A DNA stretch of 64,000 nucleotides from Ciona intestinalis (GCF_000224145.3 NC_020174.2:894520-958519); one strand, 5' to 3'; counted from the stretch's first letter, positions 34,801 to 46,827 are shown. Notes: a model not told the origin generated them from the letters alone. Made by a program: numbers and translations.

Positions 34801-37114
34801 GCATGTCTCACAAAGATTATCTTCTATCTACTTCAACCACATTCACACAACTTTATAATATTAATTCTGGTTATGCTATTATTTCAATGACACCAGTGTT
34901 TCCAGTATTTTTATAAGAACTCTAATCATACCGTTTAAAACAGAGATATACACTGATTCGTTACAAAAATACCCAAAACTGGTATTGATTCACATTGTTC
35001 ATTGTTTTTAATCGATGCACTACTTACATTTAAAAATAAAAATTCGATTAATTTGAGAATTAAGTATGTCTTTTTCAATCTTGCATAGCTGTACCATATA
35101 TAACAATGGCCATTATAACAGGATGGTTACGACATCAGTGCACTACAAGCACAACCTCCAAACACTGGAAAACCAAAGGTAGTTGACGTACAACCATTAG
35201 GTGGCGCACAGCCTGAGATACGACGACCGATACAACCAGATACTGATATCGGAAACTACATTGGAGATGTGAGTTTATATTGTTTTTATTATATTCTGTA
35301 GTTTATATTGTTTTCTATTAAATATCTAAGAACAAAGTCTTAACCAGACACTCTTAATTTTGTTTCTTGTAAAGCCAGAATTCTATGTTTCTTTGTAATA
35401 ATTAGGTTGTAGTCTGCTGAATATCCTGTAATTGGTCTTTCCAGTTTTGTTCCTTATTTAAAAAGTGCTATCTTTATTCTAACTATCCTAACTGGGAAAA
35501 TATGTTTATGTTGGGTTTTGGTTCATAGTTTGTATTGTCAGCATTAAACGCTTTAACTGTGGGTTTAATGTTCAGTTATTTTTAGCGTTATGATTCATTT
35601 GTTTGTTTGTCCTTAAGTTATAATGAGAAAGTGTTGGTTCCTGACAATACTTTATTTGGTGTGCTGTATTTAAATAAGGAGAAAATATTGATTCATGAGA
35701 AATCCCCTTTTGAATGAATAACATTTCCATCAAAGAAAAGTTCTCTGTTTCATATAACATTTAATTCAAACATCAGAAAATGATTTATGACGCAATATTT
35801 GGTTTGGTACCTTATTATTGACACAATCCCTATGATAGGAAGGCACATTCATGCTTCAATGCTTTTTACTTTGAGTGGAAATGCTAACAAAGGACCCACG
35901 CACTCTGGTGTTTAACACTGCTTTACAGTGTTGCCAGATTGTTTTTTCATTTTATAAAAATTAAACTAAAATTCAACAATTTATGTTTTTCCATATCTTA
36001 CATGTTTAGTTAAAAATGTTATGTTTTAGTTTAAAAATTTATTTGGCAACACTGTCTCATGCTTGAGTCTTTTACTTAATCAGCCAAAACTTTAGAAGCC
36101 TTTGCTTTGTTGCTCACAACTGCCATTGTGACATCATGAATGGGCGTTGGGTTAAATTATAAAAGCTCCATGATTAAATTTCTTTTTGATAAAATGGAAT
36201 TTCTTTTACCACGTTGGTATTACGAACTGTTTTAAAACTTTTAATTAAATCCTACATTGAAAGTGAAATCATAGTTTAGTTGATGGTTGTATTGTGTTTC
36301 CACTTTCCAATCATGTTTGCTTTGCTGAATGTTTGAGAAATGTCTTAGTTATCCTGGTTGCTTGTGGTATAATGGGCCATCTATGGGCGACACGGGACTT
36401 AACATATTGAAGTAGGCTCGACACTTAATATTAAAACTGCTTGCTCCGGTACCTCATTTCTGTTTTCAAATTTAAAAACTTTGAATCTTTGCTCTAGTAT
36501 AAAGTTGTGCTGAGAACCACCAGCTTGGCTTGGTAACTTATTGTTTGTTTTTGACTTCACAATATTTGACTTCCTTTTCAAAACTTTGCTCTGCCTTTGG
36601 TATAAAACTACTTTAATGGCAATCTGTTGGAGTTGGTGTTTTAGTTGAGATATCTACACTTTATGTGTTCTTTGATTTTAAAAACATTGCATTTCTGCTC
36701 CATACACAGTTGTGCAATGTTGGTGTATTGTTTAAAAACTAATTATTTTGCTTTCTTAAGATTTACATGTTTCAAAGTTTTTTATAAATTATATATAATC
36801 CGTTTAGTTTAGTTTTAAAAAAAAGCTTTTAGCATCCATTCTTTTTACACTTGTACTAATTTCTCCATGTTGTCTTAATATTTATACTATTTCTATCCCG
36901 CCAGGCGAAGCAGCAAGCCGACAACGACCCCACAGCGCCACCTTTTGACTCGTTGCTTGTATTTGACTACGAAGGTCAAGGGTCAGATGCGGGGTCATTG
37001 AGTTCTTTGAACTCTGGCACAACAGACGCATCCCAGGATTACGATTACCTCAACAACTGGGGTCCTCGGTTCAAGAAACTTGCCGATATGTACGGAGGTG
37101 GTGAGAGCGATTAA
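25817..37114 (+). CDS. Classical (type I-like) cadherin, with three alternative membrane exons
   Basis: Calcium-dependent cell-adhesion receptor bound to catenins. Exons: 25817-25867, 26235-26289, 26703-26797, 27303-27497, 27761-27866, 28015-28251, 28432-28607, 29021-29215, 29613-29773, 30222-30364, 30601-30831, 31289-31448, one of three cassettes (31870-31982, 33160-33269 or 33784-33893), then 34333-34466, 35122-35268, 36905-37114. This gives 801 or 802 residues, all junctions in phase. The signal peptide is at 1-24. A furin site RVKR at 38-41 leaves a mature start [11 protein letters not shown] with Trp at position 2, the strand-swap residue. Five EC repeats follow (about 42-601) with DRNDN, DANDN, DENEP and DKNDN calcium linkers. 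EC1 lacks HAV. The tail carries the p120 block ([20 protein letters not shown]) and the beta-catenin block ([20 protein letters not shown] through [12 protein letters not shown]), both strikingly vertebrate-like. The exon 11 donor (GTGAAT) is the weakest junction. Confidence 0.93.
26838..27017 (+). mobile_element. Miniature inverted-repeat element in cadherin intron 3
   Basis: The left terminus is shortened (TAGGACACTTTT) and the right end is complete. Confidence 0.75.
31870..31982 (+). other. Cadherin membrane cassette A (113 bp)
   Basis: Follows acceptor ACCCAAAG and ends at donor GTAAGT. After the shared arginine it encodes [11 protein letters not shown], a short linker, then the hydrophobic run [17 protein letters not shown]. 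It enters in phase 2 and leaves one base, exactly like cassettes B and C. It is one codon longer than they are. Confidence 0.9.
33160..33269 (+). other. Cadherin membrane cassette B (110 bp)
   Basis: Follows acceptor TTGCCACAG and ends at donor GTGAGT. Encodes [11 protein letters not shown], a proline-rich linker [12 protein letters not shown] and the membrane run [13 protein letters not shown]. It has a stronger pyrimidine tract and acceptor than cassette A. Confidence 0.9.
33784..33893 (+). other. Cadherin membrane cassette C (110 bp)
   Basis: Follows acceptor GTGTTTTGTAG and ends at donor GTAAGT. Encodes CNDNGEFNC, then [12 protein letters not shown] and the membrane run [15 protein letters not shown]. 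The Cys pattern and wording are closest to vertebrate classical cadherins, so this may be the ancestral exon (inference). Confidence 0.92.
34492..34700 (-). mobile_element. SINE in cadherin intron 14
   Basis: Most of the element in reverse orientation (GTTATAACACAGGTGTTCTG to CTTACCACTTTGTCACGGCG). It begins only about 26 bp after the exon 14 donor. Confidence 0.75.
35927..36053. mobile_element. Miniature element with CAGTGTTGCCA ends
   Basis: Inverted termini CAGTGTTGCCAGAT and TTGGCAACACTG bound an AT-rich interior. No convincing target duplication is seen. It lies in the last cadherin intron. Confidence 0.6.
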
Positions 37115-38846
37115 ACACTAGGTGGATTGTGATTGGACACTAGAGGCAGAGGAGAGAGGATATTATTATTTCGTTTCTGACGAAAAACGCGAAATTTATT
37201 TTTTAAGCATTCCGAGAATAGTAGACTTTTTTAAGAGCTGATTTACAGTGTTTCCAGCTATTTTAAGGAAACAACCACCGCTTTTAAATGTGCACCACTG
37301 TCCTGTGGGCTTATGCTGTATATATAGCATTTTATGACAATCTTGTGTTGGTGCTGATGTGTATATTATGTCTAACTAATGGTTTCATATTTATCGGGAA
37401 ATAATTTTATGCATATATTGAAAATAATGATTTATCATCAAATTCTTGTCTTCTGTAATTGTTTGTTTTCTTGCTACTTATAAAGTACTTGTGTGTGTTT
37501 TTTATGTAGTGCTTTTTACCGTAATTGAAACACTGGAAGGCCAACTCTTATGGAGTCGATACATTAATGAATTATTTTAGCATCGTTACTTTTGTATATA
37601 CCCACATAATGTAGTATGACGTCACACTGCTGCCAGATACGTCACAATTACGTTGTAGATTATTTAAAAATGAACTTTATAAACTGTAAGCGAAAAACTT
37701 GGTGCCTTTTATAGGTTTTACCTTTTTAAAGAAAGTTTTTATAAAATTGTGGAATTTGGAATACAAAAAGCTCTGTTTAAAATATTCTTTGTTTTCTTTG
37801 AACTTAAAAAGGTTTATTGTCAGTCCGCAAAGTTTTCTATTAAATTTAAAACTTCATTGGAATTTTAATTCAAAAAGCTTTTTGCTTTGTCTTTTTTAAG
37901 GGTATTTATTAGTGTTTACAGCATGTAGTATTATCTATCTTACTTGGATTTTAGATTGATTTGATACCAATATAAAGTTGACCTGAAATAACCTCATTAA
38001 CGCTGGTTTGACCTTGATTAACCTCGTTAGTGAGTGACCTCAGGTCAGCTTTGCCATCAACTAGTTTTACTTTTAATCAAATATAAAGTCCTAACGTGCT
38101 AGTTTACTTATCACGCCTGCCAATGTGTCAGTGGTTAGCACGTCTGTCTACAGGCCATGTGTTACGGGTTCGAGGATGGATGCTGTCATCATCCTTGGGT
38201 AATGTGTGTATGACTTTTAATTACCCATAATGTTACTTGCTTGGTAACTCGTAAGCGGGCACGAGGTGTATGAAACAGAACAACCTGTGAAACAGTGTTA
38301 TAACGGCTGGCACTGCGCTATACGAGTAAAAGTAAGTTTCACTCGTTCAACTGCTGAACAACTACGTAGTATAACGTTGTACTGCATTTAATAACTTGCA
38401 TTATATATACAATAATTAAGTGCAAAAGATAAATATACGCTTTAGATTTAAGACGCAGTTGGCCGAATACCCCCAATTATGTTCTATATAATATGTGTGA
38501 ATTAAAAAATACATTGTGTAACGTTTTTAATACATTGTAGATGTAAAATATAGTGAGCATTTTATAAAATACACAAAAGTATATATATATTTTATCATTT
38601 TCTTGTACAGTATCCAATACAACTTGGTTCAATATAACAGTGCTGTGCGTTGAAGCCTGGACTTTCATTTTATCAGTGCATCTATATTTGCATTGCATGT
38701 TGGTAAAGTCGCACAGCGATGCATGCCAGAGTTGGCCCAATGCTATCAGTTACAAATATGTTTGAGGTTAGATAAAGTTTGCTACGTCACTACATTTGAC
38801 GTCATGGTATTTGAATTACGTCATTATAATTTAACTGTAACGTGCG
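37115..38846. other. Convergent intergenic stretch, cadherin and coiled-coil gene
   Basis: Holds the 3' UTRs of two genes that converge here, plus one SINE. No further gene is visible. The open frame at 37699-37899 is low-complexity 3' UTR. Confidence 0.6.
38112..38352 (+). mobile_element. tRNA-derived SINE, nearly complete
   Basis: Diverged head (GTGTCAGTGGTTAGCACGTC, GGGTTCGAGGATGG) and full body and tail (TGGTAACTCGTAAGCGGGCA). Confidence 0.8.
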
Positions 38847-41800
38847 CTAACTTGACGCTTTTTTCGCGAACGATTTGATTGGTCGGATTTCTTCGCTTGT
38901 GATTGGATGAAACTCCTCGTGGCGTAACAATAGACTTGGAGAGAATCGTTGTCGCGTGAGAACCTCTCTATACTCTTGTACGCCGTCTAGCGGGTCGACT
39001 GCGGTCGGATTTTCTCTTATAAGTCGTATCTGTGCAGACAGAAGAAAGTAACGATAAATCGTTTTTACTGAACTAATCAATAACCTTAATTTAAAAGAAA
39101 ATCGCAAACAATAAACACCGATACAGTTACATACGTAACAATACGAGCTATACGTGGTGCGTGGGAGATAAAATTATGTATTTTTTGTTGGAGTTGCGAA
39201 GAAGGACAACACGTTAGCCAGATAATGTGGAGCTCGATGCTGTTATTGTGGGTATGTGGCCTTATGCAAAGCACTTAGCAATAATTGCCCCAACCCAGTG
39301 ATAGTCAGAATTACCCAAATTTGAATTTGCGTGTATTCTAGTCGCACATAAAAGAATATGACAAGCCATGGCCCACTCGATACATTTAAGTAGGGCATGG
39401 ACTTTATACCCACCCTGTTTTTCAAGTAATCAACTTCGCCATTCAATCTTCTATTTAGTCTCCCACCCCGCGCAGCCCGAACTTGGTCGCGGAAAAATTC
39501 TTCTTTTAATTCTAAAACTTCCCCAATTAATTGTAATTGTTTCGAAGTCAGTTCTTGATTGGTTCGTCTGGTTTTGTATTCTTTCAAAACTGCTCCTAGT
39601 TTGTCACGTGTCACAACATCTGCCTTGTGATTGGCTGCTTTTAATCTATACGGATAAACAAAACATGGAGTTTCGCGGGTAAAATTGAAATTTGCTACCA
39701 AATAGACCAATTAAAGAGAATAAAACATGGACCATCTTACCCCACATTTTTATAATCCATTCTATATGGGCGGGGTCCAACGACATGCGACAGGACAAGC
39801 CAATACAAAGACCAATTTTGTAGCATCGCGCATTAATAACTTTGGATTTACGCAGAGTGGCCCATATTACTCCAACTGCTCGGTTCACTTACTTTTCTCT
39901 TAATTTCTGATTTCTCATTATCGTGTTATGATTATTCAAGCGTGACTCCTCCATTTTCTTTTTCATCTCTTCCATCTGTGACGTCATGGAGTTCCTTCTT
40001 TCCTCCCAGTTTTTTTCTTTATTATCCATCTCCTCTTTTGCTCTTTCAAGCTGGGAGCGAAGGGCTCGTATCAGTTGTTCTTGTTGTGAAGATCTAGATT
40101 AGAAGCACGTTATAACAAAATTTTCCTTTTTTTCATGTTGTCATATTGTTCCAGTAACGCGCCAATTAACACACCAACAGCTTCAAGTTTTACTGGGATT
40201 TCAAATCGTAGATCGTGACGTCATCCATGACGTAATTAACTCACGTAATCGACAACTCCGAATATTTTTGTTCCAATTCCATCATGGCGTCTTCCCCAAG
40301 CTTCAAACCCTCAGCCATCTTCTCCAACTTGTCGTTTAAAGTTGAAATTTCTTTTTCCGACCGAGTGTTTGCCTCTAAAATATCAAAAGACTTTTTTCTA
40401 AGATAATAATTACGAGTTTAGGGATAGCTTTTATTCTGCTGTTCCTTCATCGTGTGGACGAAGTACTGTATGGCCATTAGACTTGAGCAAAAGTTGGCCC
40501 ATATTACCCCAACGCCCAAAGTGCTATGAGCCCAAAATTCCGCAATTCTATTCCAAGTAGTGCCTACTTTTTGTGACACATTTAAAACTACTGTCGTTAC
40601 CCCACCAAGTTAAGATAAATACGTTACATGCCTATAATATAGTAGGGTGGGGGAAGATGGGACACCTTTGACACATAATAACCAAATATCCCGATCGTGT
40701 TTTAAACAATTAACAACGATCTATGGGAGCCGTGAGGATAAAATTTTATAAAAAATCGTTGAATGTTTGTTTACTACCAAATTAGAGGAGAAAATAGATT
40801 TAAAAGGTGTCCCAACTTCCCCTACCCTACTTTATTTAAATAGTGCAAACCTTTTAATTTATTATTCTGACGTAACAACCATTCTCCTTCTTTCTTCAAC
40901 GAATCTCGTTTATTCTCCAAAGCTTTGTAAGATTCAGTCAGCTCTTCCTTTTGCTTTTCCACCTCCCGAACTTTGTTCCTGGAATCAGCAAGATCCGAAC
41001 GCGCTTCGTGAAGCTGGCAGCAAGAAAGAAAAGTTGAAGATATTAGAAGCAACATTTCTTAACGAAAAAAAAACGCGACACAATATAAAGAAAAAACGGA
41101 TGAAATGACGTATATTACCGTGGGGTAAGATAGGACACCTTTCGTTCACAATATCTTAATATCCTAAACGCGTTTTAAACAATTAACAATGCTATTTTAG
41201 AGTCGTGATGTTCAGGTCGCCATGTTAGGGTGAATAGATTACTTCATTTAAAACGTGACTTAATCTGTTGTAAATCTATTTATTATATACTAAACATGGT
41301 TTGAAACTTGGCGTTCCATGGCATGCACTTACTTCTTTATTAATACGTTGTTTATCGTTTCTTAGTTTTTCGTTTTTTTCGTTTACTTTGCTGACGTCAT
41401 CAAGCATACGTACGATCAACGTTTCCCGCTGTAGCGAAAACCTTTGGTTGTAATCTACGTAGCGGGAATTCGCTAGAGCGAGTTCTTGAGAATCTTCGAT
41501 AAAATTTCCTTTTAACTGTGAAAGTTCTTCTTCATTCTGTGGCAATAATAATAAAAAATGTGACATCACAATATGGTGTATACAGTAGGGTGTGGGAAGA
41601 CGGGACACCTTTTCATTTTGTTTTCTTATTCCATTCAAACAAAGAACACTCATGAATTATAAAACCATATGCTCACGACCCCCAATTACCGTTGTTAATT
41701 GTTTAAAACACGATTAAGATATTTGGATATTCAGTGATAAAGCTGTCCCATCTTCTCCCAGCCCATACTGTATATCTCGTAGAACGCAGTTAGCCATTTA

Positions 41801-43007
41801 TTGCGCATGGTCGAGGCTGGGTTCGATACTTGATACCCCTGATAGGGTATATGTGTCTCTGATGTCTCTGACACCCTATATTTATTACTTGAATTAATAA
41901 ACCATATTTTGTAATCGAACCTTGAAATAATTGTCTCTGTCTTCTTCGTGTTTTTTCTTTGTCGCCAACGCGGAGTAATATCTGTGACGTAACGCTTCGT
42001 TCAATCGCTCCGTCTTTTTTATGACGTCATAGTCGTCCTTGAACTTAAAAGTGCTCGTTCGACTTACTTCGTAGAAGTCGTCGAGCTCTTTACCCGAATG
42101 ACGTAACTCCTAATGACGTAATGATGAAGTAGCAATTAAAAAAGATAATGATAAATTTAAGTAACTCTTAACAAAGCAGCAATTATAGTAGAGTTATATA
42201 AAGTAGAGTGGGAGAATGGGACACCATTAGCACATAATATCCAAATATCCTGATCGTGTTTTAAACAATTAACAACGGTCTATATGGGAGTCGCGAGGAA
42301 ACGGTTTTACAATTCTTCGAATGTTTTTAGTTTACTATACCAAATATGGGACAAGAAAATTGAATGAAAAGATGCCCCATCTTCCCCCACCCTACCATAA
42401 TGCAAACTTTTTGAAATAAAATTATTTAATATTCTGCATTGATGTGCGGCCATTGTGAGTTTACCAATCAAACTACGCCCAATGTCAGTACCCAGCTTTG
42501 GTTAAACTTCAAAACCAACTACGTCGTGGGCACGAGGCAAATATAGAACTTCTGTTTAAATAAGAGTTTTGTAAAGTCTACACCACAAAGTTTTATATAT
42601 AAGTGAAGTATTTATATTAATTCATTTTATCAGTGTTTAAGTAAAAAATTTTACGAACAATTCTTATAATCCAGAGACCATTGCCGGCACCTGTAAAATT
42701 GACACCATGTTGTTGTTATAGGACATGATTGCATTTACCTTTAATGCCGACGGGGTATCATGGCGCAATGTTCATTGAAAAACAGCAGTTCAAAAAAAAT
42801 AATTTCACTTATATAACCATAGATATACAACGGTAATCTGTTTGATAAAAAGTACAAATATTCCGATAATACTCTGAGGTGAAATTTAATTTATGTTAAA
42901 CAATACAAGTCGTGTGTTCACTGTACCATTATTACCTGCCATATCTTATTGTATTCCTCACTTGATAACTTGGTTTGTAAACCTGCAAGAGCTCTTGACA
43001 AATCGAA
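38847..43007 (-). CDS. Coiled-coil protein of unknown family, 5' end missing
   Basis: Eight exons in transcript order: 43007-42936, 42109-41921, 41536-41333, 41013-40851, 40374-40245, 40093-39893, 39645-39414, 39029-38847. All are in phase and give 457 residues with no start Met, so at least one upstream exon is unfound. Most of the chain is charged heptad-like coiled coil (for example ELTESYKALENKRDSLKKEG, EKNWEERRNSMTSQMEEMKK). It ends with about 60 non-coiled residues including IRENPTAVDPLDGVQEYREV and HPITSEEIRPIKSF. That composition suits a ciliary, centrosomal or cytoskeletal protein, but I do not recognise the family. The exon 41921-42109 contains an in-frame GTAAGT-to-AG stretch of 24 bases that I read through as coding. 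Introns carry many miniature elements. Confidence 0.7.
39697..39753 (+). mobile_element. Miniature-element right end, CTTACCCCAC subfamily
   Basis: Contains only AAAACATGGACCATCTTACC and flanking bases, matching the right end of the copy at 45697-45877. Confidence 0.55.
39757..39885 (-). repeat. Dispersed short repeat, GGGTGAAGTC type
   Basis: Reverse copy with TATATGGGCGGGGTCC and GCCCATATTACTCCAACTG blocks, in an intron of the coiled-coil gene. Confidence 0.5.
40425..40520 (+). repeat. Dispersed short repeat, GGGTGAAGTC type
   Basis: Contains AAAGTTGGCCCATATTACCC and CAACGCCCAAAGTGCTATGA. Confidence 0.5.
40635..40836 (+). mobile_element. Miniature inverted-repeat element, complete
   Basis: Well-preserved copy in an intron of the coiled-coil gene. 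Its right edge lies within 20 bp of the exon starting at 40851. Confidence 0.85.
41115..41230 (+). mobile_element. Miniature inverted-repeat element, left half
   Basis: Left end of the CGTGGGGTAAGATAGGACAC subfamily plus interior. The right half is missing. Confidence 0.65.
41580..41772 (-). mobile_element. Miniature inverted-repeat element, complete
   Basis: Ends CAGTAGGGTGTGGGAAGACG and CCCATCTTCTCCCAGCCC, in an intron of the coiled-coil gene. Confidence 0.8.
42198..42407 (+). mobile_element. Miniature inverted-repeat element, complete
   Basis: Both ends and the interior are clear (AAAGTAGAGTGGGAGAATGG, CATCTTCCCCCACCCTACCA). Confidence 0.8.
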
Positions 43008-43116
43008 CTAAAACACAAAGTGAGAGAGATATTTATTAAATCAGAGAAAATGTAAATTTTTTTGTAATTCATTTTGCGAAACTCCATGACATAAAACTGA
43101 CGTTTAGGGTGATATA

Positions 43117-43311
43117 TTACTGTGGGGTAAAATAGGACACCTTAAGCACATATTATTCGAATATCCTGATTGTGTTTTAAACAATTAACAATGGTCCATG
43201 GAAGTCGTGAGAATGCGGTTATATTTCTTTGAATTTTCTTTGTTTCCTACCAAATGGGGTGAGAAATAGTATGAAAATGTGCCCCATCTTCCCCACCCTA
43301 CCATATATACG
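43117..43311 (+). mobile_element. Miniature inverted-repeat element, GTGGGGTAAAATAG left end
   Basis: The left end belongs to the CTGTGGGGTAAGATGG subfamily and the right end to the common CCACCCTAC type, so the copy looks mixed. Confidence 0.75.
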
Positions 43312-43599
43312 CGGAAACGCGGATTTTTTTTTTGTAAAAACTGTATAAAACAGCTGAGGTGGTGTCATTGTGCGATTTGTATTTGTTTTAAATTTAATCC
43401 GACCTTATGTAAGGTTGATTTAAACACCTTCAACGTTTCGGTCAATATTAGTCAAGTCTTACACAAATATGAACCACTGGTGTAGGCATACACAAGCTTT
43501 TGTTGATATAGACCTGCGTTCTTTATGGATTTAATATACACTGGTTTAATTTCAGTTTCTACTTAATAATTTTCCGGTATATCAAGATGTGTTTTACAA

Positions 43600-43722
43600 T
43601 CAGTCACAAAGTTACATAAGTGGTAACTTGTAAGCAGGCGCGAGGTGTATTAAACAAAACACCCGTGTTATAACGACCGTGGTTGCCCGCCACTTTTGGA
43701 TAACTAAACATTCATTCAGCAG
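43600..43722 (+). mobile_element. SINE 3' half
   Basis: CACAAAGTTACATAAGTGGT through CGTGTTATAACGACCG to an ATTCATTC tail. Confidence 0.75.
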
Positions 43723-44954
43723 TTGTAATTTTGTCAAGCAAAAACACTTGATTTATACTATATAATTTAACCATAATAACATAGAACCTGATGTGGGTCG
43801 CCAGCAGGCAAAGGGGATTGCATATACATGGTGAATGTCTTCTTGTAACCACTTGCGGGAAATCAAGGAATTTGAGGTCAATGCGTAAATCAACACAACC
43901 TTATATTGGCCTATATTGAATAGTCGGCTGTATGCACAAATGTAGGTTAGAAAAGCAGAGTTTTGCTGGTTAAGCAAAGATTAAAAGAACATTTAGAAAA
44001 GGGACACTTAATAAATTCCATGCGATACCTACATAGGCCTATAGATATCTGGCCACTGTTACAGCTAATAAGCTAATTAAAAGGCAGACATGGATAAGTA
44101 TACTAACACTTTCCATCAAAACTGTCATATATGAACAACCTTCACGAACAAACTCACGTTTATGAATAAATCTCACGATTTCAAACCTCACGAATTGTAT
44201 CACAAACCTCACGAAATAAGATAAACCTTCCACGCTAAGTTGCCAAACTTAGTAAAACGTCAAACCCGCGATTCGTCCTCGAGTTGTTTATTATGAAAAC
44301 TCTCAAGTTCTTATTCTTTCCTCGATTATGAGATCACAATGAAATAACAAAGGAGTTGAAAACGCTCCGGCATTGTGATGTCACAACTGATATGTTGTGA
44401 GTTCTGCCTTCTTTGTGTCGAAACAATCCTCGAACGAGTCGCTATTATTACGTAACAATAAAAGGTATTTAAATCGTGTTTAAATTCGAAAGTATTTTAT
44501 TTTATTTCGTTTTTGATACAATTTTAAGATTCCTATTAAACCACTAAAGCTTAGCGGGTAAATCAACAAGTCATAATAATGTTTTTTTTTGCTTTTTATT
44601 ACTTTTTACTAAATATCCTATAATTTGATTAAATGATTTCCATTTGTCCCGGTGCATCAGTAGTCAAAATACAGGCGTTGTAAAAAAACAAATTTAAACT
44701 AGCTTGACTGTTTTGGTAGAAAACAGACAATTGCCGAAAACCCCCATATTGTGCGTTAGGAGAACGCGGAATGACCTATTTCAAAAAAATGAATCTGCTG
44801 ACAAGACTTTAAACTCAGAAGTTACCTCAATTGCTGATCGAATTCTGTTCCGATTCTTGTCCAATTATATTTGATTAATGAGTTAAAAACCAAAAAACAG
44901 GAAAGTCAGAAAAATAAAATATATCACCCTCGAAAATATATCACTCGCACTTCA

Positions 44955-45045
44955 TACCACCCACAAAGCCACATATGTGGTATCCCATTGGGCGGGCACG
45001 CGGTGTATGAAACATAATAACCGTGTTATAATGATAACCCAACAT
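44955..45045 (+). mobile_element. SINE 3' fragment, worn
   Basis: CACCCACAAAGCCACATATG through AACCGTGTTATAATGATAAC. The terminal tail is lost. Confidence 0.6.
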
Positions 45046-45127
45046 GTTAAGTCTATGCGTTTGGGTGTGGGTGCAATGCACCAAACTAATACCAAGAACC
45101 TCAAATTCAAACCACTTGTTACCAACC

Positions 45128-45273
45128 TATAGTTGAATGAATGTAACTTACTTTATCTCGCGTGGCCGGAAAACGACAGTCGTTAACACATGGGTTTAAC
45201 ACCTCGTGCCAGCTTACGAGTTACCATGTATGTTACTTTGTGGGTGATTATCTTTTTGGGATTTTTTCATTTT
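45128..45273 (-). mobile_element. SINE 3' half, first arm of an inverted pair
   Basis: Reverse-oriented tail (GAATGAATGTAACTTACTTT onward) running into the assembly gap. Confidence 0.75.
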
Positions 45274-45323
45274 NNNNNNNNNNNNNNNNNNNNNNNNNNN
45301 NNNNNNNNNNNNNNNNNNNNNNN
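45274..45323. other. Assembly gap (50 N)
   Basis: A run of N between two oppositely oriented SINE tails. Inverted repeats often cause such gaps. Confidence 0.99.
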
Positions 45324-45538
45324 TCACCCACAAAGTAACATTATACATGGTAACTTGTAAGCTGGCACGAGGTGTTAAACCCGTGTTATAACGACTGTCG
45401 TTTTCCGGCCACGGGAGGATAAAGTAAGTTACATTCATTCATTCATTCATTCATTCATTCATTCATTCATTCATTCATTCATTCATTCATTCATTCATTC
45501 ATTCATTCATTCATTCATTCATTCATTCATTCATTCAT
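45324..45538 (+). mobile_element. SINE 3' half plus CATT microsatellite, second arm
   Basis: Tail sequence close to its partner across the gap, ending in a pure CATT array of about 100 bp from 45437. Confidence 0.85.
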
Positions 45539-45540
45539 TG

Positions 45541-45613
45541 AGTGACGTGCCCTGAGTATGTTACCTCTGGCTTAGAAGCAGAGATGCGGTAAACACTTTT
45601 CCACGGCACTGTT
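45541..45613 (-). mobile_element. SINE head fragment
   Basis: Reverse complement of the tRNA-like head (CTCTGGCTTAGAAGCAGAGA, CCACGGCACTG). Confidence 0.5.
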
Positions 45614-45696
45614 ATTAGAAATAAATACTTTATACTGTTTTGTCATTTTTATTTTCACATATCGTATAAATTCCTATATCATATAACTGAATATAT

Positions 45697-45877
45697 AATA
45701 CTGTGGGGTAAGATGGATAGCGTTGCCCTTTATACGTTCTATTTTTTCGGCAATTAACTACGCTCATTAAGGAGTTGCGAGGATACGGTTATATAACTGT
45801 GTAAATATTCTTACTGGCAAGCGGGACGATAAAAGAGAACACAAAACATGGACTACCTTACCCCAAGCTACTATATG
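45697..45877 (+). mobile_element. Miniature element, CTGTGGGGTAAGATGG subfamily
   Basis: Ends ACTGTGGGGTAAGATGGATA and ACCTTACCCCAAGCTACTAT. Only the interior (GGAGTTGCGAGGATACGG) links it to the main family. Confidence 0.7.
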
Positions 45878-46628
45878 TTTGCATACAATGAGATTATGTA
45901 ACTGAAAAAGGCGTCGTTTTACCCAGAGCGAGGTTGTTTTGTCGCATAGCGAGATAAAGGTTCCATTTACAACACACATAATCAACGGGTTTCGTGCCTC
46001 GCTATATAAGCGCTCGTACCGCAACAGCCAAATTAAAACCGCTCGCAACGCTGCGGGCCGCATGTTTGGTGCAGTAGCATTACATTAGGCTCGTGCCTTG
46101 TATTAGGAAGCGCAAAACAAGGCATCGTATCACTAATCGTTGTTCTAGGAAAGGACATGTGGTTTTCCATATGATAGTATTTGAGGCTAACAGACGATAA
46201 TTTCTGTAAACCGCAAGCAAGATATCTTAAGAATGTGAAACGTTCGAATGCAAAACAAATATTCTATTTTTAGTTAAATGTTACAGTGAGTATGAATATG
46301 GACATATTTAAGTTGCATGTTTAAAGTAGTAAGGTAAAAGTAATGGTTACAAAATAAATACTGTATATTCTTGGCAAGATGCACAGTGAGTATAAATATT
46401 TGTATAATTATGCAAGATTAGCTGCTTAGATTAGCTGCTTAAGGATAAATGCTCTTTTAGATTGGATCTCCTATTTTATCTTGAGTTCACTTTATCATCA
46501 TCACCATCTAGAAATAAATGAAGACTCAGTATATAGGCCTACAGTATAAGTTTTGGAGCCCTAGTGCTTCCTACACTTTGGTTTTGTTTTACGGCGCTGT
46601 TAAAAACACCTAAAACTTGTACTTAAGT

Positions 46629-46827
46629 TATAGTAGGGTGAGGGAAGACGGGACACCATCAGCACCTAATATCCAAATATTCTGATCATATATTAAAACA
46701 ATTGACAACGGTATGTGCTAGGAGTCGTGACGATACAGTTTTATAATTCTTTGAATGTTCTTTGTTTACTACTAAATGGGTCGAGAATAGAACGAAAAGG
46801 TGTCCCATCTTCCCCCGCCCTACTATA
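46629..46827 (+). mobile_element. Miniature inverted-repeat element, complete
   Basis: Well-preserved copy with TATAGTAG and CTACTATA outer ends. Confidence 0.85.

Noticed and set aside
45767-46063. 98-codon minus-strand open frame
   Set aside because: Its C-terminal part is the translated end of a miniature element (45697-45877).
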